Positions 37,927-47,737 of a stretch of DNA of 64,000 nucleotides are shown piece by piece. The stretch is from Acidimicrobiia bacterium (GTDB lineage: Bacteria; Actinomycetota; Acidimicrobiia; Acidimicrobiales; Bin134). Made by a program: the position numbers and the translations under genes. The stretch spans positions 1 through 64,000 of the forward strand of contig VYEX01000065.1 in the NCBI GenBank assembly GCA_009842675.1, read 5' to 3'. The notes beneath the pieces were generated by a model that did no database searches, had not been told where the DNA came from, and saw nothing but the letters and a program-made list of their open reading frames with translations. Numbering within the stretch: position 1 is the first letter of the stretch; each line of letters starts with the position of its first letter.

Positions 37927-38491
37927 ACAGGCCCTTGTGGCGGCAGTAGGCCAGCGCGGCCGGGGGAACCAAGCCGTCAAGCGGCCGTCCCGCGTCGGCC
38001 CACTCCCGCACTTGCGTACTGGACAAGTCGAGCAGCGGGCAGACCACCACCCGGTGGGCCACCGGCGGGCGCTGCCCCACCGCACCGGGGCGGTCCACCA
38101 CTACCAATTCGGCCAATCCATTTATCTCCTCAAAGCGGTGCCAGGTATCCAGGCCGCCAGCGGCATCGCTGCCCATTATGAGGAAGAGCGAGTCGTCGGG
38201 GTTGTGGGCCCGGTAAGCCGCCAAGGTGTCCACGGTGTAGGTAAGGCCGCCGCGGTCGATCTCCACCGATGAGGCCACCACCCCTTCGATCCCGTCCACG
38301 GCCGCTTGCACCATGGCAAGTCGATCCTGTGCGGGGCTGAGCAGTGGCCGATCCAGCTTCTGCCACGGCTCGTTGGCCACCACCAACTCCACCCGGCTGA
38401 GATCCAACTCCGCCCGCACCCAGACCGCCACGGCGAGGTGGCCGACGTGAATTGGGTCGAATGTGCCCCCGAGAATCCCGATGCGACTCAC
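37919..38491 (-). CDS. nadD: Nicotinate-nucleotide adenylyltransferase
   Basis: 190 aa from GTG 38491 (VSRIGILGGTFDP); the track's extra 31 residues are not conserved. The nucleotidyltransferase motif GGTFDPIHVGHL and C-terminal SSTQVR are intact. It makes nicotinate adenine dinucleotide from NaMN and ATP in NAD synthesis. It is first of the nadD - LytR_C - rsfS cluster. In many relatives proA precedes nadD directly; here 13.6 kb of other genes lie between. Confidence 0.95.
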   Translation of the reverse strand: MSRIGILGGTFDPIHVGHLAVAVWVRAELDLSRVELVVANEPWQKLDRPLLSPAQDRLAMVQAAVDGIEGVVASSVEIDRGGLTYTVDTLAAYRAHNPDDSLFLIMGSDAAGGLDTWHRFEEINGLAELVVVDRPGAVGQRPPVAHRVVVCPLLDLSSTQVREWADAGRPLDGLVPPAALAYCRHKGLYG

Positions 38492-38676
38492 TGTTGGCAG
38501 TGTACGAAACAAAGTGCTGGCATCCTTGCCACCCTTGACGCGGCCGCCATCCAAGAAAATCGTGCGAGATTCAACGCAACCCAACGGTAATTTCGCGAGT
38601 CAATAGTGAAAGGCAACCGGGAACAAATCAGAGGGCGGATTGGTTGCAATTCACGAAGACAACAAGACAGGGACAA

Positions 38677-39510
38677 ATGGACGATTCAACAGGCCAGTAT
38701 CTCAACGCAATCGGCTTGGTGCCGCTCCTCACCAAAGAAGACGAAATCAAACTATCCCAGGCAATCGAGCGGGGGCGCGAGGCCCAAGCCCGTTTAGATG
38801 CCGGAGAAAACACTCCCCGGCTGCACAGCCAAGTGCGGGAAGCAGCCAGGGCCAAGGAGCGATTCATTAGAGCCAATCTCCGTTTGGTCGTAAGCGTGGC
38901 CAAGAAATACCCCCTGCCCACCGGCATGGAACTGCTGGATCTGGTGCAGGAGGGCAATCTGGGCCTGGACCGAGCGGTGGAGAAGTTCGACTGGCGCAAA
39001 GGGTTCAAATTCTCCACCTACGCAACTTTCTGGATCCGCCAGTCCATCGGCCGGGCGCTTGACCAAAAGGCCAACCTGATCCGGCTTCCCGGTGAGCGGG
39101 CTGCCAGTCTGAGGGCCGCGGTGCGCCAAGCCTCCGGTGGCGGCGAAGAGCTGGACTCCGAGCATGCCCTGCTGCACCGGCTCACCTCGCTCACATCGTT
39201 GAACACCACGGTGGGCGACGACAACAACAGCGAGCTGGTTGATCTTCAGCCCGATGGCGGTCCCGGCCCAGAAGATCTGGCTTTGGCCGCCGATCAGTCG
39301 GCCACGCTGGCCGGGCTGCTCAACGAACTGGACGATAGGTCCCGGTTCGCAGTGGAAATGCGCTACGGGCTCATCGATGGGGAAAAACACAGCTACCGGG
39401 AGATCGGGGAGGCGCTGGGGCTGACCTCAGAGGCCATTCGCCGCATCATCGGCCGTTCGCTGGACTCGGTGCGGGCTCGGGCCGAACTGCTCGATATCGA
39501 CGCCGCGTAG
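38677..39510 (+). CDS. RNA polymerase sigma factor, sigma-70 group 2-like
   Basis: 277 aa from ATG 38677 (AGGGAC 5 nt upstream); the track start is 11 codons earlier. Region 1.2 begins QYLNAIGLVPLLTKEDE. Region 2 is strongly conserved (RLVVSVAKKY, LDLVQEGNLGLDRAVEKFD, YATFWIRQSI), and region 4 ends with YREIGEALGLTSEAIRRI. Region 3 is short and diverged. This layout suits an alternative, non-essential sigma factor that recognises near-consensus promoters, such as one used in stationary phase or stress. No anti-sigma factor is adjacent. Confidence 0.9.
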   Translation: MDDSTGQYLNAIGLVPLLTKEDEIKLSQAIERGREAQARLDAGENTPRLHSQVREAARAKERFIRANLRLVVSVAKKYPLPTGMELLDLVQEGNLGLDRAVEKFDWRKGFKFSTYATFWIRQSIGRALDQKANLIRLPGERAASLRAAVRQASGGGEELDSEHALLHRLTSLTSLNTTVGDDNNSELVDLQPDGGPGPEDLALAADQSATLAGLLNELDDRSRFAVEMRYGLIDGEKHSYREIGEALGLTSEAIRRIIGRSLDSVRARAELLDIDAA

Positions 39511-39565
39511 CCGCCCGCCAGTAATTGGTTTTGCCCCATAGTCGGCGACAGGCGACCATTTTGCT

Positions 39566-40939
39566 ATGAGTTCGGCCCCAGTCGAAGCGGCCAGCACGCC
39601 TCCGGTTGCCTGGCACCCCGCGTCCTGGCATGACCGGTCCGCAGCCCAGCAACCGCAATGGCCCGACCAGGGCACGCTGGACCAGGTGCTCAAGACTCTG
39701 AGCGAACTGCCTCCGCTGGTCTTCGCCGGGGAGGCCCGCCAGCTACAAGATCAGCTCGCGGAGGCCGCCGCAGGCCGGGCCTTCGTTCTTCAGGCTGGTG
39801 ACTGCGCCGAGTCCTTTGACGGTGTGACCGCCGACAGTATCCGAGACAAGCTCAAAGTCATCCTTCAAATGGCGGTGGTACTGGCCTTCTCAGCCGGGGT
39901 GCCCACGGTGAAGATCGGCCGGATCGCCGGCCAGTTCGCCAAACCCCGGTCGTCGTCAACCGAGGTGGTCGACGATGTGGAACTCCCCTCCTTCCGGGGC
40001 CACATGGTCAACGACATCAGCTTCTCCGAGCACTCTCGCACCGCTGACGCCGAGCGCCTGGTTCGGGCCTACCACCAGTCGGCGTCCACCCTCAACCTGC
40101 TGCGGGCCTTCACCAAGGGGGGCTACGCCGATCTCCGCCAGGTCCACATGTGGAATCAGGAATTCATCGCCGCCAGCCCCGAGGGACGGCGCTACGAGAA
40201 GGTGGCCGACGGCATCGAAGCCGCTTTGCGGTTCATGGCCGCCTGTGGAATCTCTACCGATGCCCCTGAGCTGCACCAGGTGGACTTCTTCACCAGCCAC
40301 GAGGCGCTGGTGCTCGACTACGAACAGGCCCTCACCCGCCAAGACTCCATTACCGGCCAGTGGTACGACTGCTCGGCCCACATGTTGTGGATCGGCGAGC
40401 GCACCCGCCAGCTTGACGGGGCCCACGTGGAGTTCATGCGGGGCATCAAGAATCCGTTGGGCTGCAAGCTGGGACCAACCACCACTCCCGCCGAAGTACT
40501 CGAGCTTTGCCAGATCCTCAACCCCGACCGCATTCCCGGCCGGCTCACCCTCATCAGTCGCATGGGCGCCGACAAAGTATCTGAGGCCCTGCCTCCGCTA
40601 CTGACCGCGGTGCGCGATGCCGACCATCCGGTGGTGTGGGAATGCGACCCCATGCATGGCAATACCTACACCACTGCCGGCGGGCGAAAGACCCGCCACT
40701 TTGAGGACGTGATGGCCGAGATCGACCGCTACTTCACAGCCCACGCCGAAGCTGGAACCTGGCCAGGAGGAATCCACGTGGAGATCACCGGCGACGACGT
40801 TACCGAATGCGTGGGCGGCGCCGAGGCAATCAGCGACGACGACTTGGAGCGCCGCTACGAGACCATGTGCGATCCCCGCCTCAACGGCGCTCAGAGCCTG
40901 GAATTGGCCTTCCGGGTAGCTGAGCGTCTCAGCTCTTGA
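39566..40939 (+). CDS. aroG: Class II DAHP synthase (3-deoxy-7-phosphoheptulonate synthase)
   Basis: 457 aa, the length of plant/actinobacterial class II enzymes. Landmarks are AFVLQAGDCAESF, KIGRIAGQFAKPRS, the metal/substrate region WIGERTRQLDGAHVEF, and WECDPMHGNT near the C-terminus. It joins phosphoenolpyruvate and erythrose-4-phosphate, the first step of aromatic amino acid synthesis. It is not in an aro cluster; the sulfur-reduction genes follow on the same strand after 153 nt. Confidence 0.95.
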   Translation: MSSAPVEAASTPPVAWHPASWHDRSAAQQPQWPDQGTLDQVLKTLSELPPLVFAGEARQLQDQLAEAAAGRAFVLQAGDCAESFDGVTADSIRDKLKVILQMAVVLAFSAGVPTVKIGRIAGQFAKPRSSSTEVVDDVELPSFRGHMVNDISFSEHSRTADAERLVRAYHQSASTLNLLRAFTKGGYADLRQVHMWNQEFIAASPEGRRYEKVADGIEAALRFMAACGISTDAPELHQVDFFTSHEALVLDYEQALTRQDSITGQWYDCSAHMLWIGERTRQLDGAHVEFMRGIKNPLGCKLGPTTTPAEVLELCQILNPDRIPGRLTLISRMGADKVSEALPPLLTAVRDADHPVVWECDPMHGNTYTTAGGRKTRHFEDVMAEIDRYFTAHAEAGTWPGGIHVEITGDDVTECVGGAEAISDDDLERRYETMCDPRLNGAQSLELAFRVAERLSS

Positions 40940-40956
40940 CGCTGCGACAATCCTGT

Positions 40957-41048
40957 ATTCGGATTATTCGGACCAAAACACTCGGAATTTGATTTCAGGT
41001 CGCTATCCTGATAAACAACTAATCGGATCAAAGTAGTCCGAATTAGTG
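40957..41048 (+). promoter_or_regulatory. Repeated TCGGA motifs upstream of the sulfite reductase
   Basis: In this AT-richer 150-nt gap TATTCGGAT, TATTCGGAC, ACTCGGAAT and AATCGGATC follow one another, then the inverted GTCCGAATT. AATCGGATC and GTCCGAATT form an imperfect inverted pair. Such spacing suggests several sites for one regulator controlling sulfur assimilation. I do not recognise a known CysB-, CymR- or Rrf2-type consensus. TTCCGAAT occurs again just before the cysH start. Confidence 0.45.
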
Positions 41049-41092
41049 GTTGCCTGAACCCCACCACCTGCTCCAATTCCAAAGAAGGTCCG

Positions 41093-42877
41093 ATGGTCAC
41101 GGTCCAAATCGACAACACCGCAGTAATCGATCCCGCCCAGCAAGCCGACATCGACAAGTTCGAGCGGATGCTGGTCCGCTACAAGGCCGGTGAGATACCT
41201 GAGGACGTGATGCGGGTGTTCCGTCTGAACAACGGCATCTACGGGCAGCGTCAGGGCGGCACCAACCAGATGGTGCGGGTCAAGATCCCCGCCGGCATCG
41301 CCCACCCCGAGCACTTCGAGGCCCTGGCCCACATCGCCCGCACCTACTCCCGGGGCTGGGGCCACATCACTACCCGCCAGAACATTCAATTCCACTACGT
41401 GCAGATCGACGACGTCCCCGACGTGATGCGAACCCTGGCCTTGGTGGGGCTCACTACCCGGGAGGCTTGCGGCGACACCGTCCGCAACGTGCAGGGCTGC
41501 CACCTGGCCGGTGCCTGCCCCCACGAGGTGCTGGACATCACCGCCTGGGCCCGGGCCACCGCACTGCACTTCTTGCGCCATCCCTACGCCCAGCGCCTGC
41601 CCCGCAAGTTCAAGATCAACTTCTCGGGCTGCGCCACCGACTGCGGCCAGGCCATGTTCAACGATGTGGGCATAATCGCCGCCACCCGGGAGGTGGACGG
41701 CGGGGTCGAGGCCGGATTCCGGGTGTTCGTGGCCGGCGGTTTGGGGGCCAACCCCCATCCGGCACTGGCACTGGAAGACTTCACCTCCCGCGAGGACCTG
41801 CTCCCCACCATCGAGGCCTGCCTGCGGGTGTTCGACCACGACGGCTACCGGGACAACAAGCTCCGGGCCCGGATGAAGTGGCTGGTGGAGAAGCTGGGCT
41901 TCGAGGAGCTTCAGCGCCGCATTTTCCGGGAGCGCAAGTTCTTGCTGGCCTCCTCCAGCTGGCCCGGAGGCATTCCCGACCTGGTGAAGATTCACGGCGA
42001 CGCCCCTGCTGGGCGCCACGCTGAAGTCGAGGTCACGCCGGTGGGTCAAGGGGTGGCGGTCTCCATCGGCGGCCGGGCGCCGTACGAGCGGTGGGAGCAA
42101 GCCAACGTGGTGCGGGGCGCGGCCAAGGGCACGGTGTCGGCCTACGCCTGGGCCCGCTTGGGCGACATCACCGCCGACCAATTCGACGCCCTGGCCGACA
42201 TCCAGCGGGAGCTGGGAGCGGAGTGCCGGATCACCAACCGCCAGAACATCGTCTTCCGCGACTTGGCCGAGCACCAGCTGTCCCGGCTGTTCGAGTCGTT
42301 GTCGGCTATAGGTATGGCCGAGCCCGGCGCCGAGCTGCTGCGCGACGTGGTGGCCTGCCCCGGCGCCGACACCTGCAACCTGGCCGTCACCCAGTCTCGG
42401 GGATTGGCCGACGCCATTGGCAACCGCTTGGACGAGGAAGGCCTCGCCGAGGTGGGCGGTTTGCGAATCAACATCTCGGGCTGCACCAATTCGTGCGGCC
42501 AGCACCACGCCTCCGACATCGGTTTCTTCGGCGCGGAGCGCAGGGCGCATGGGCGGTCGGCACCGGGCTACCAGATGCTTCTCGGCGGCTATGTGGGCGA
42601 CTCCCAGATCCACTTCGGTACCAAGGCCCTGCGTCTGCCGGCCCGCAATGCCCCTGAAGCGGTGGTGCGGGTGGTGCGCCAGTTCACCGCCGAGCGGGAG
42701 GCCGGCGAGGAGTTCCGCCACTGGCTGGAGCGCAAAGGCGGATCGCGAGAAGTGGGTAAGACTCTGACCGACTTGGACGAGTTCCCCTTGCCTGACGATG
42801 GACCCGAGTTCTACGTCGACTACGACGAGACCGGTCCCTACGAAGCGGTAATCGGCGACTCTGAGTGCGCAACCTGA
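41093..42877 (+). CDS. sir: Ferredoxin-type sulfite (nitrite/sulfite) reductase
   Basis: 594 aa siroheme enzyme with two repeated ferrodoxin-like halves. The siroheme/[4Fe-4S] cysteines are likely those in CPGADTCNLAV (about residues 420-430) and NISGCTNSCGQHHASD (about 460-475); the N-terminal half carries a matching but partly degenerate pair. It reduces sulfite to sulfide by six electrons, usually from ferredoxin. Nitrite reductase activity cannot be excluded, but cysH lies next to it, so sulfite is favoured. It is preceded by a motif-rich promoter region. Confidence 0.9.
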   Translation: MVTVQIDNTAVIDPAQQADIDKFERMLVRYKAGEIPEDVMRVFRLNNGIYGQRQGGTNQMVRVKIPAGIAHPEHFEALAHIARTYSRGWGHITTRQNIQFHYVQIDDVPDVMRTLALVGLTTREACGDTVRNVQGCHLAGACPHEVLDITAWARATALHFLRHPYAQRLPRKFKINFSGCATDCGQAMFNDVGIIAATREVDGGVEAGFRVFVAGGLGANPHPALALEDFTSREDLLPTIEACLRVFDHDGYRDNKLRARMKWLVEKLGFEELQRRIFRERKFLLASSSWPGGIPDLVKIHGDAPAGRHAEVEVTPVGQGVAVSIGGRAPYERWEQANVVRGAAKGTVSAYAWARLGDITADQFDALADIQRELGAECRITNRQNIVFRDLAEHQLSRLFESLSAIGMAEPGAELLRDVVACPGADTCNLAVTQSRGLADAIGNRLDEEGLAEVGGLRINISGCTNSCGQHHASDIGFFGAERRAHGRSAPGYQMLLGGYVGDSQIHFGTKALRLPARNAPEAVVRVVRQFTAEREAGEEFRHWLERKGGSREVGKTLTDLDEFPLPDDGPEFYVDYDETGPYEAVIGDSECAT

Positions 42878-42927
42878 GGCCCTCGGCAAGTTTCATACCG
42901 ATCGGCAATTCCGAATGCGCAACCTGA
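42851..42927 (+). repeat. Duplicated sir-stop/cysH-start junction (50-nt period)
   Basis: ATCGGCGACTCTGAGTGCGC (42851) continuing AACCTGA matches ATCGGCAATTCCGAATGCGC (42901) continuing AACCTGA at 23 of 27 positions. The first unit holds the sir stop and a GTG at 42865; from it a 20-codon frame begins MRNL, as cysH does, and ends IGNSECAT, as sir does (IGDSECAT). The second unit holds the real cysH ATG 42915. Confidence 0.7.
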
Positions 42928-43589
42928 CCGTACCGTCGTTCACCGACGAAGAACTGGCCGCTCTCAACGAGGAGTTCGAGGATCTCCCCGCGGAGAAGGT
43001 CATCCAGTGGGGGGTGGACAACTTCTCACCCCACCTGGCCCTAGCTGCGTCGATGACCGACGCGGTGCTGATTGATTTGGCCGTGAAGGTGGACCCAGCC
43101 ATCGAGGTGGTGTTCATCGACACCGGCTTCCACTTCCCCGAGACGCTGGAGACGGTGGAGCGGGTGCGACGCCACTACGGCCTGAACCTGCGGTTGATGA
43201 CGGTGGCCCGCCACGACCCAGAACTGTGGAACATGGATCCGGAGAACTGCTGCTCAGCGGTCAAAGCGGGCCAGCTCGACCGGGCCCTGGCCGGCAAAGA
43301 GGCGTGGATGAGCGGCCTGCGCCGAGTGGAGGCCGTCACCCGGGCATCAGCTCCCATCGTGGTGCGCGACCTGAGGGGTCTGGTGAAGCTGAATCCCATC
43401 GCCACTTGGACCGACGAGCAGGTGGCCGACTACATGGCCGAGCACCGGGTACCGTTCAATCCCCTCTTGGAGCGTGGCTACCCCTCCATCGGCTGCATGC
43501 CCTGTACCAAGCCCGTGGCCCCCGGCAACGACCCCCGCTCCGGCCGCTGGGCTGGCACCGACAAGACCGAGTGCGGCCTGCACGACTAG
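42915..43589 (+). CDS. cysH: Assimilatory APS reductase (CysH)
   Basis: 224 aa. The PAPS-reductase fold has FIDTGFHFPETLE near residue 70 and the C-terminal catalytic KTECGLH. Two cysteine pairs, ENCC and GCMPCT, ligate a [4Fe-4S] cluster and mark the enzyme as an adenylylsulfate (APS) reductase rather than the cluster-free PAPS type. It makes sulfite from APS using thioredoxin, which sir then reduces. ATP sulfurylase is not in the window. Confidence 0.94.
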   Translation: MRNLTVPSFTDEELAALNEEFEDLPAEKVIQWGVDNFSPHLALAASMTDAVLIDLAVKVDPAIEVVFIDTGFHFPETLETVERVRRHYGLNLRLMTVARHDPELWNMDPENCCSAVKAGQLDRALAGKEAWMSGLRRVEAVTRASAPIVVRDLRGLVKLNPIATWTDEQVADYMAEHRVPFNPLLERGYPSIGCMPCTKPVAPGNDPRSGRWAGTDKTECGLHD

Positions 43590-43649
43590 GCGCTCTCAGC
43601 CTGTCGATCGAAGTCATCCTCTCGCCTGCCACCGCATAGGGTGGCCGCC

Positions 43650-44417
43650 ATGTCTGCATTGGAGATGTCACCGACCACTGGTGTGGTGGTCACGGGAGGA
43701 GCGTCGGGGATTGGACGAGCTTGCGCTCGCGCCTTGGCCGAGGTGGGGCGACCGGTGTCGCTGTGGGACCTCAACGGCGAGGGGGCCGCGGAGGCAGCGG
43801 CCTCGATTACCGCCGACTGCGGGGTCGCGACCCACTCGGTCGGCCTGGACGTGACTGATCGCGCCAGTGTTGACGACGCGGTGGTCGCCGCCCGTGAGGC
43901 GCTGGGCGACATCGGCGGAGTGGTCCACGCCGCGGGGATCGTGTCCTCCATGGACATCGACCAACTCACCGAGGAGATCTGGGACTCGGTGATTGGAGTG
44001 AATCTGCGGGCCGAAGTGTTTGTGGTTCAGGCACTGCTGGGCGACCTGAGAAGCCATGAGGGGTCGGCCATTGTGGGCATCGGCTCCATCATGTCGGTGG
44101 TGGGCAATGCGTTGATCCCGTCGTACACCGCCTCCAAGCACGGCGTGGTGGGCATCACAAAGTCGCTGGCCAACCACCTCGGCCCCGACGGCATCCGGGT
44201 GAACGCCGTGTGCCCCGGCTACATCGAGACGCCGATGACGGCCGCGATGATGGACGACCTCCCGACCAAGGCTGCCTGTGTGGAGAAGTCCCCGCTCGGC
44301 CGGGTGGGTGCCCCCACCGACATCGCCAAGGCGGTCCGCTTTCTCATGTCTGACGAGGCCGGTTTCGTGACCGGAACCACCCTCATCGTCGACGGCGGCG
44401 TCACCAGCCACGACTAA
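43650..44417 (+). CDS. FabG-like short-chain dehydrogenase/reductase
   Basis: 255 aa from ATG 43650; GTG 43641 is three codons earlier in frame. Classical [13 protein letters not shown] near the N-terminus, HAAGI near residue 90, catalytic [20 protein letters not shown] with YxxxK, and the C-terminal signature [17 protein letters not shown]. It may reduce a 3-oxoacyl or a steroid-like substrate. It begins a plus-strand run with an acyl-CoA ligase, sulfotransferase, VOC protein and P450, suggesting lipid or terpenoid metabolism. Confidence 0.88.
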   Translation: MSALEMSPTTGVVVTGGASGIGRACARALAEVGRPVSLWDLNGEGAAEAAASITADCGVATHSVGLDVTDRASVDDAVVAAREALGDIGGVVHAAGIVSSMDIDQLTEEIWDSVIGVNLRAEVFVVQALLGDLRSHEGSAIVGIGSIMSVVGNALIPSYTASKHGVVGITKSLANHLGPDGIRVNAVCPGYIETPMTAAMMDDLPTKAACVEKSPLGRVGAPTDIAKAVRFLMSDEAGFVTGTTLIVDGGVTSHD

Positions 44418-44431
44418 GGCGGCGTTCCGAA

Positions 44432-46078
44432 GTGGAAGGGGCAGTGCTGTCATCGGCTTCCGGGCCCACTGACATTCCCCTGCTCGACGAGACCATTCCG
44501 GAGAATCTGGCCCGGACAGTGGCTGCCTATGGCGGTCGGGACGCGCTGGTATCTGCCGAACAAGGGCTCCGCTACAACTACGGGGAGTTTGCGGACGCGG
44601 TCGAGGATGTGGCCGCGGGGCTGATTGCGCTGAATGTGCAGGTGGGCGATCGGGTGGGGATTTGGAGTCCAAACTGTGCCGAGTGGGTATTGGTGCAGTA
44701 CGCCACGGCCCAAATAGGCGCGATCTTGGTCACCATCAACCCGGCCTACCGAAAAGCCGAGTTGGAGTACGTGCTCAACCAGTCGGGCATCAGCGTGCTG
44801 GTGGCCGCGGAGTCGTTCTCCCACAGCGACTACCGGGGCATGGTCGAGGAGGTGTGGGACCGGGTGCCGGCCCGGCAGGCGGTGTACCTCCAGACTTCGG
44901 ATTGGGATGAGCTTCTGGCCGGTGGGGCCGCGGTTTCTTCTGATCGGCTGGTGAAGCGAGCAGCGGGACTGCGACCGGATGATCCGATCAATATCCAGTA
45001 CACCAGCGGGACCACCGGATTCCCCAAGGGGGCCACGCTCAGCCACCGCAACATATTGAACAACGGCTTTTTCGTGGGTGAGGCCTGCGGCTACACCCCC
45101 GCCGACCGAGTGTGCATTCCGGTGCCGTTCTACCACTGCTTCGGCATGGTGCTGGGCAATCTGGCCTGCACCACCCACGGTGCGGCCATGGTGGTCCCCT
45201 CCGCGGGATTCGACGCCGCGGCCGCTCTGCGGACTTGCGAGCAGGAACGTTGCACCAGCTTGTACGGGGTGCCGACCATGTTCATCGCTGAGCTGGGCGA
45301 GCCTGATCTCGACGATTACGACCTGTCGTCGCTGCGCACCGGGATCATGGCCGGCTCGCCCTGCCCGGTGGAGGTGATGAAGCAAGTGGTGGACCGAATG
45401 AACATGAACCAGGTGACCATTGCCTACGGCATGACCGAAACCTCCCCGGTGTCCACCCAGACCTCCGCTAACGACTCGCTCGACAAGCGAGTAGCCACCG
45501 TGGGCCGGACCCATCCCCACGTGGAAGTCCGCATTGCCGATCCTGAGTCCGGCGACACTGTTCCCCGGGGCCAAGCCGGAGAGCTCATGACCCGGGGCTA
45601 CTCGGTGATGCTGGGCTATTGGGACGACGATGCCCGCACCGCCGAGGCCATCGACGACGAAGGCTGGATGCATACCGGCGACCTCGCCACCATGGACGAC
45701 GACGGCTACATCAATATCGTCGGGCGCATCAAGGACATGATCATCCGGGGCGGCGAGAACGTCTACCCCCGCGAAATCGAGGAGTACCTCTACCGCCATC
45801 CCGACGTAGTAGAGGTGCAGGTGATCGGGGTGCCCGATGCCCGATATGGCGAGGAGGTCATGGCCTGGCTACAGCTGCGGGACGGGGCTGCGCTAGACGC
45901 CGACGACATCAAGGAGTTCTGCCGGGGCCAAATCGCCCACTACAAGATCCCCCGCTACATCAAGTTCACTGACGAGTTCCCCATGACCATCACCGGCAAG
46001 ATCCAGAAGTACCTGATGCGGGAGCAGTCGATTCAAGAACTCGGTTTGGGCGAAACAGCCCAAGAGCGACACGCTTGA
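44432..46078 (+). CDS. AMP-binding acyl-CoA synthetase (ACSF2/FadD-like)
   Basis: 548 aa adenylate-forming enzyme. The phosphate loop is [16 protein letters not shown] near residue 190, then AYGMTETSP near 330, the hinge [20 protein letters not shown] near 430, and the C-terminal catalytic Lys in [11 protein letters not shown]. It activates a medium- or long-chain acid to acyl-AMP and then acyl-CoA. Start is GTG 44432. The stop TGA is directly followed by the ATG of the sulfotransferase, implying coupled translation. Confidence 0.9.
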   Translation: MEGAVLSSASGPTDIPLLDETIPENLARTVAAYGGRDALVSAEQGLRYNYGEFADAVEDVAAGLIALNVQVGDRVGIWSPNCAEWVLVQYATAQIGAILVTINPAYRKAELEYVLNQSGISVLVAAESFSHSDYRGMVEEVWDRVPARQAVYLQTSDWDELLAGGAAVSSDRLVKRAAGLRPDDPINIQYTSGTTGFPKGATLSHRNILNNGFFVGEACGYTPADRVCIPVPFYHCFGMVLGNLACTTHGAAMVVPSAGFDAAAALRTCEQERCTSLYGVPTMFIAELGEPDLDDYDLSSLRTGIMAGSPCPVEVMKQVVDRMNMNQVTIAYGMTETSPVSTQTSANDSLDKRVATVGRTHPHVEVRIADPESGDTVPRGQAGELMTRGYSVMLGYWDDDARTAEAIDDEGWMHTGDLATMDDDGYINIVGRIKDMIIRGGENVYPREIEEYLYRHPDVVEVQVIGVPDARYGEEVMAWLQLRDGAALDADDIKEFCRGQIAHYKIPRYIKFTDEFPMTITGKIQKYLMREQSIQELGLGETAQERHA

Positions 46079-47347
46079 ATGGGTAGTCAAGCGAGAAAGC
46101 ACAACATGGAGCACACCGGCCATCTGCCGCGACCGGACTGGGTACGGCGGATCAACCTATTTGGCACCGCGGTGGGCGATCCGGCCCGCATGGTGAGTCT
46201 GGACGCCGACGAGATGCTGACGGTGGCTGCCGAGTCGGTGGGGCTCTCAGACTTCGGCGACGAACCGGGCTGGGAGGCCGGCTATCGGGCTTTGTGCGAT
46301 GCAATGAATGAGGAGGCCCAGCTGAATGTGGTCGGGCGGCTGAGCGTCCGGGGGGAGATCATTCGCAACCTGCAAAACCGGCTGCGGATGGTGGACTATT
46401 GGCGGGCCAATCCCGATGCCCTTGCTGCTGAGGTCACCGCTCCGGTGTTTGTTTCCGGGCCGCCTCGCACCGGGACCACCATCTTGTTGGAGCTGCTAGC
46501 ACTGGACCCCAATTTGCGGGGGGTGCGAGGATTCGAGGCCCACTTCCCGCTGGGCACTCTGCCAGGGACGGGGGCTGACGCTCTGGCGTGCAGCGAGCCT
46601 GAGCAGGAGTTTTGGGCCGACATCCAGCCCGAGTTCATGACGATGCACGAGCTGCGCAGCGACCTGCCTGTGGAGTGCATCCACTTCTGCCAGCCCGAGT
46701 TCCGCAGCTGGCATTGGCCGATGATGCACTCCATTGGCGATCTGGCCGCTCGGGGGGCGGATCTTGACTTCGGGGCGGTGTACCGCTGGCACAAGAACTT
46801 CCTGCGGACCTTGCAGCACATCGATTGCGCTCCGGCGCAGTTCCTGTTGAAGTCGCCGGCCCACATGGGAACGCTTCCGGACCTGTTTGCCGCCTACCCC
46901 GATGCCCGGGTCATCCTCACCCATCGCGATCCGATCAGGTTCTTGGGCTCGGTGGCCAACCTCACCACCACCCTCCACTGGATGCGAAGCGATTCAGTTA
47001 CCCCGAGTGAGAATGGTCCGGTAATGCTGTTCATCTACCAGATGATGATGGACATGGTTATGGGCCAGCGGGCATCCGGAGAGGTTCCCGACAACCAGAT
47101 TGCCGACCTGTTGTTCCGCGACTTGGTGAGTGACCCAGTGCCGGCGGTGCGGGCCGTGTACGACCACCTGGGCCTGGAATTCTCCGACGAACTGGCCACC
47201 GCCATCCCGGCCTATCTGGCCGACAAGCCCAAGGATAAGTTCGGCAAGCACGTGTACGACCCAGCCTCCCTCGGCCTCGACGAATCTGTAGTCCGCGATC
47301 AGTTCACCGACTACATCGCCCACCACAACATCCCACTCGAAGACTGA
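46079..47347 (+). CDS. Sulfotransferase-family protein
   Basis: 422 aa. The 5'-phosphosulfate-binding loop appears as SGPPRTGTTILLELL near residue 125 and the 3'-phosphate segment as VILTHRDPIRFLGS near 280, as in PAPS-dependent sulfotransferases of the Sulfotransfer_3 type, common in actinobacteria. It would sulfate a hydroxyl on a lipid or small molecule. PAPS needs APS kinase, which is not seen here, and the local sulfur pathway goes through APS. ATG 46106, nine codons in, is an alternative start. Confidence 0.83.
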   Translation: MGSQARKHNMEHTGHLPRPDWVRRINLFGTAVGDPARMVSLDADEMLTVAAESVGLSDFGDEPGWEAGYRALCDAMNEEAQLNVVGRLSVRGEIIRNLQNRLRMVDYWRANPDALAAEVTAPVFVSGPPRTGTTILLELLALDPNLRGVRGFEAHFPLGTLPGTGADALACSEPEQEFWADIQPEFMTMHELRSDLPVECIHFCQPEFRSWHWPMMHSIGDLAARGADLDFGAVYRWHKNFLRTLQHIDCAPAQFLLKSPAHMGTLPDLFAAYPDARVILTHRDPIRFLGSVANLTTTLHWMRSDSVTPSENGPVMLFIYQMMMDMVMGQRASGEVPDNQIADLLFRDLVSDPVPAVRAVYDHLGLEFSDELATAIPAYLADKPKDKFGKHVYDPASLGLDESVVRDQFTDYIAHHNIPLED

Positions 47348-47350
47348 GCT

Positions 47351-47737
47351 GTGAACGAGGGCACAAAACCGCTGGTCAGGTCAATCCTGCATGTGCAGGT
47401 CGCCATCCCGGTTGGCGGAGAGGACAAGGCTCGGGCGTTCTATGGCGGGCTGCTGGGGTTGGTTGAAGTCCCCAAGCCGCCCGAACTGGCCAAGCGGGGC
47501 GGATGCTGGTTCGAACTGCCGGAGGGGACGTGCGGGCAGTTGCACTTAGGAGCCGACCCAGACTTCCGACCAGCCCGAAAGGCGCACGTGGCTTTCCAAG
47601 CCACCGATCTGGCTGAATTGGCCGACGCCGCCCGATCTCAGGAATATGAAGTGGTCAACGACGCAGCCGATGGTACTGAGCGCGTCTACGTTTACGACCC
47701 ATTTGGCAACCGCCTAGAGTTCTGCGCCCATGATTGA
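47351..47737 (+). CDS. VOC/glyoxalase-fold protein
   Basis: 128 aa, one pair of beta-alpha-beta-beta-beta units typical of the vicinal oxygen chelate fold. LHVQVAIPVGGEDKARAFYG begins the first unit, and ERVYVYDPFGNRLEFCA ends the second with a likely metal-binding Glu. Members bind a divalent metal and act on vicinal oxygens or serve in resistance. It overlaps the following P450 by 8 nt and starts 3 nt after the sulfotransferase. Confidence 0.8.
   Translation: MNEGTKPLVRSILHVQVAIPVGGEDKARAFYGGLLGLVEVPKPPELAKRGGCWFELPEGTCGQLHLGADPDFRPARKAHVAFQATDLAELADAARSQEYEVVNDAADGTERVYVYDPFGNRLEFCAHD

Noticed and set aside
41003-42889. 628-aa minus-strand ORF opposite the sulfite reductase
   Set aside because: Antisense shadow of a clear siroheme reductase; composition is typical of GC-rich antisense frames.
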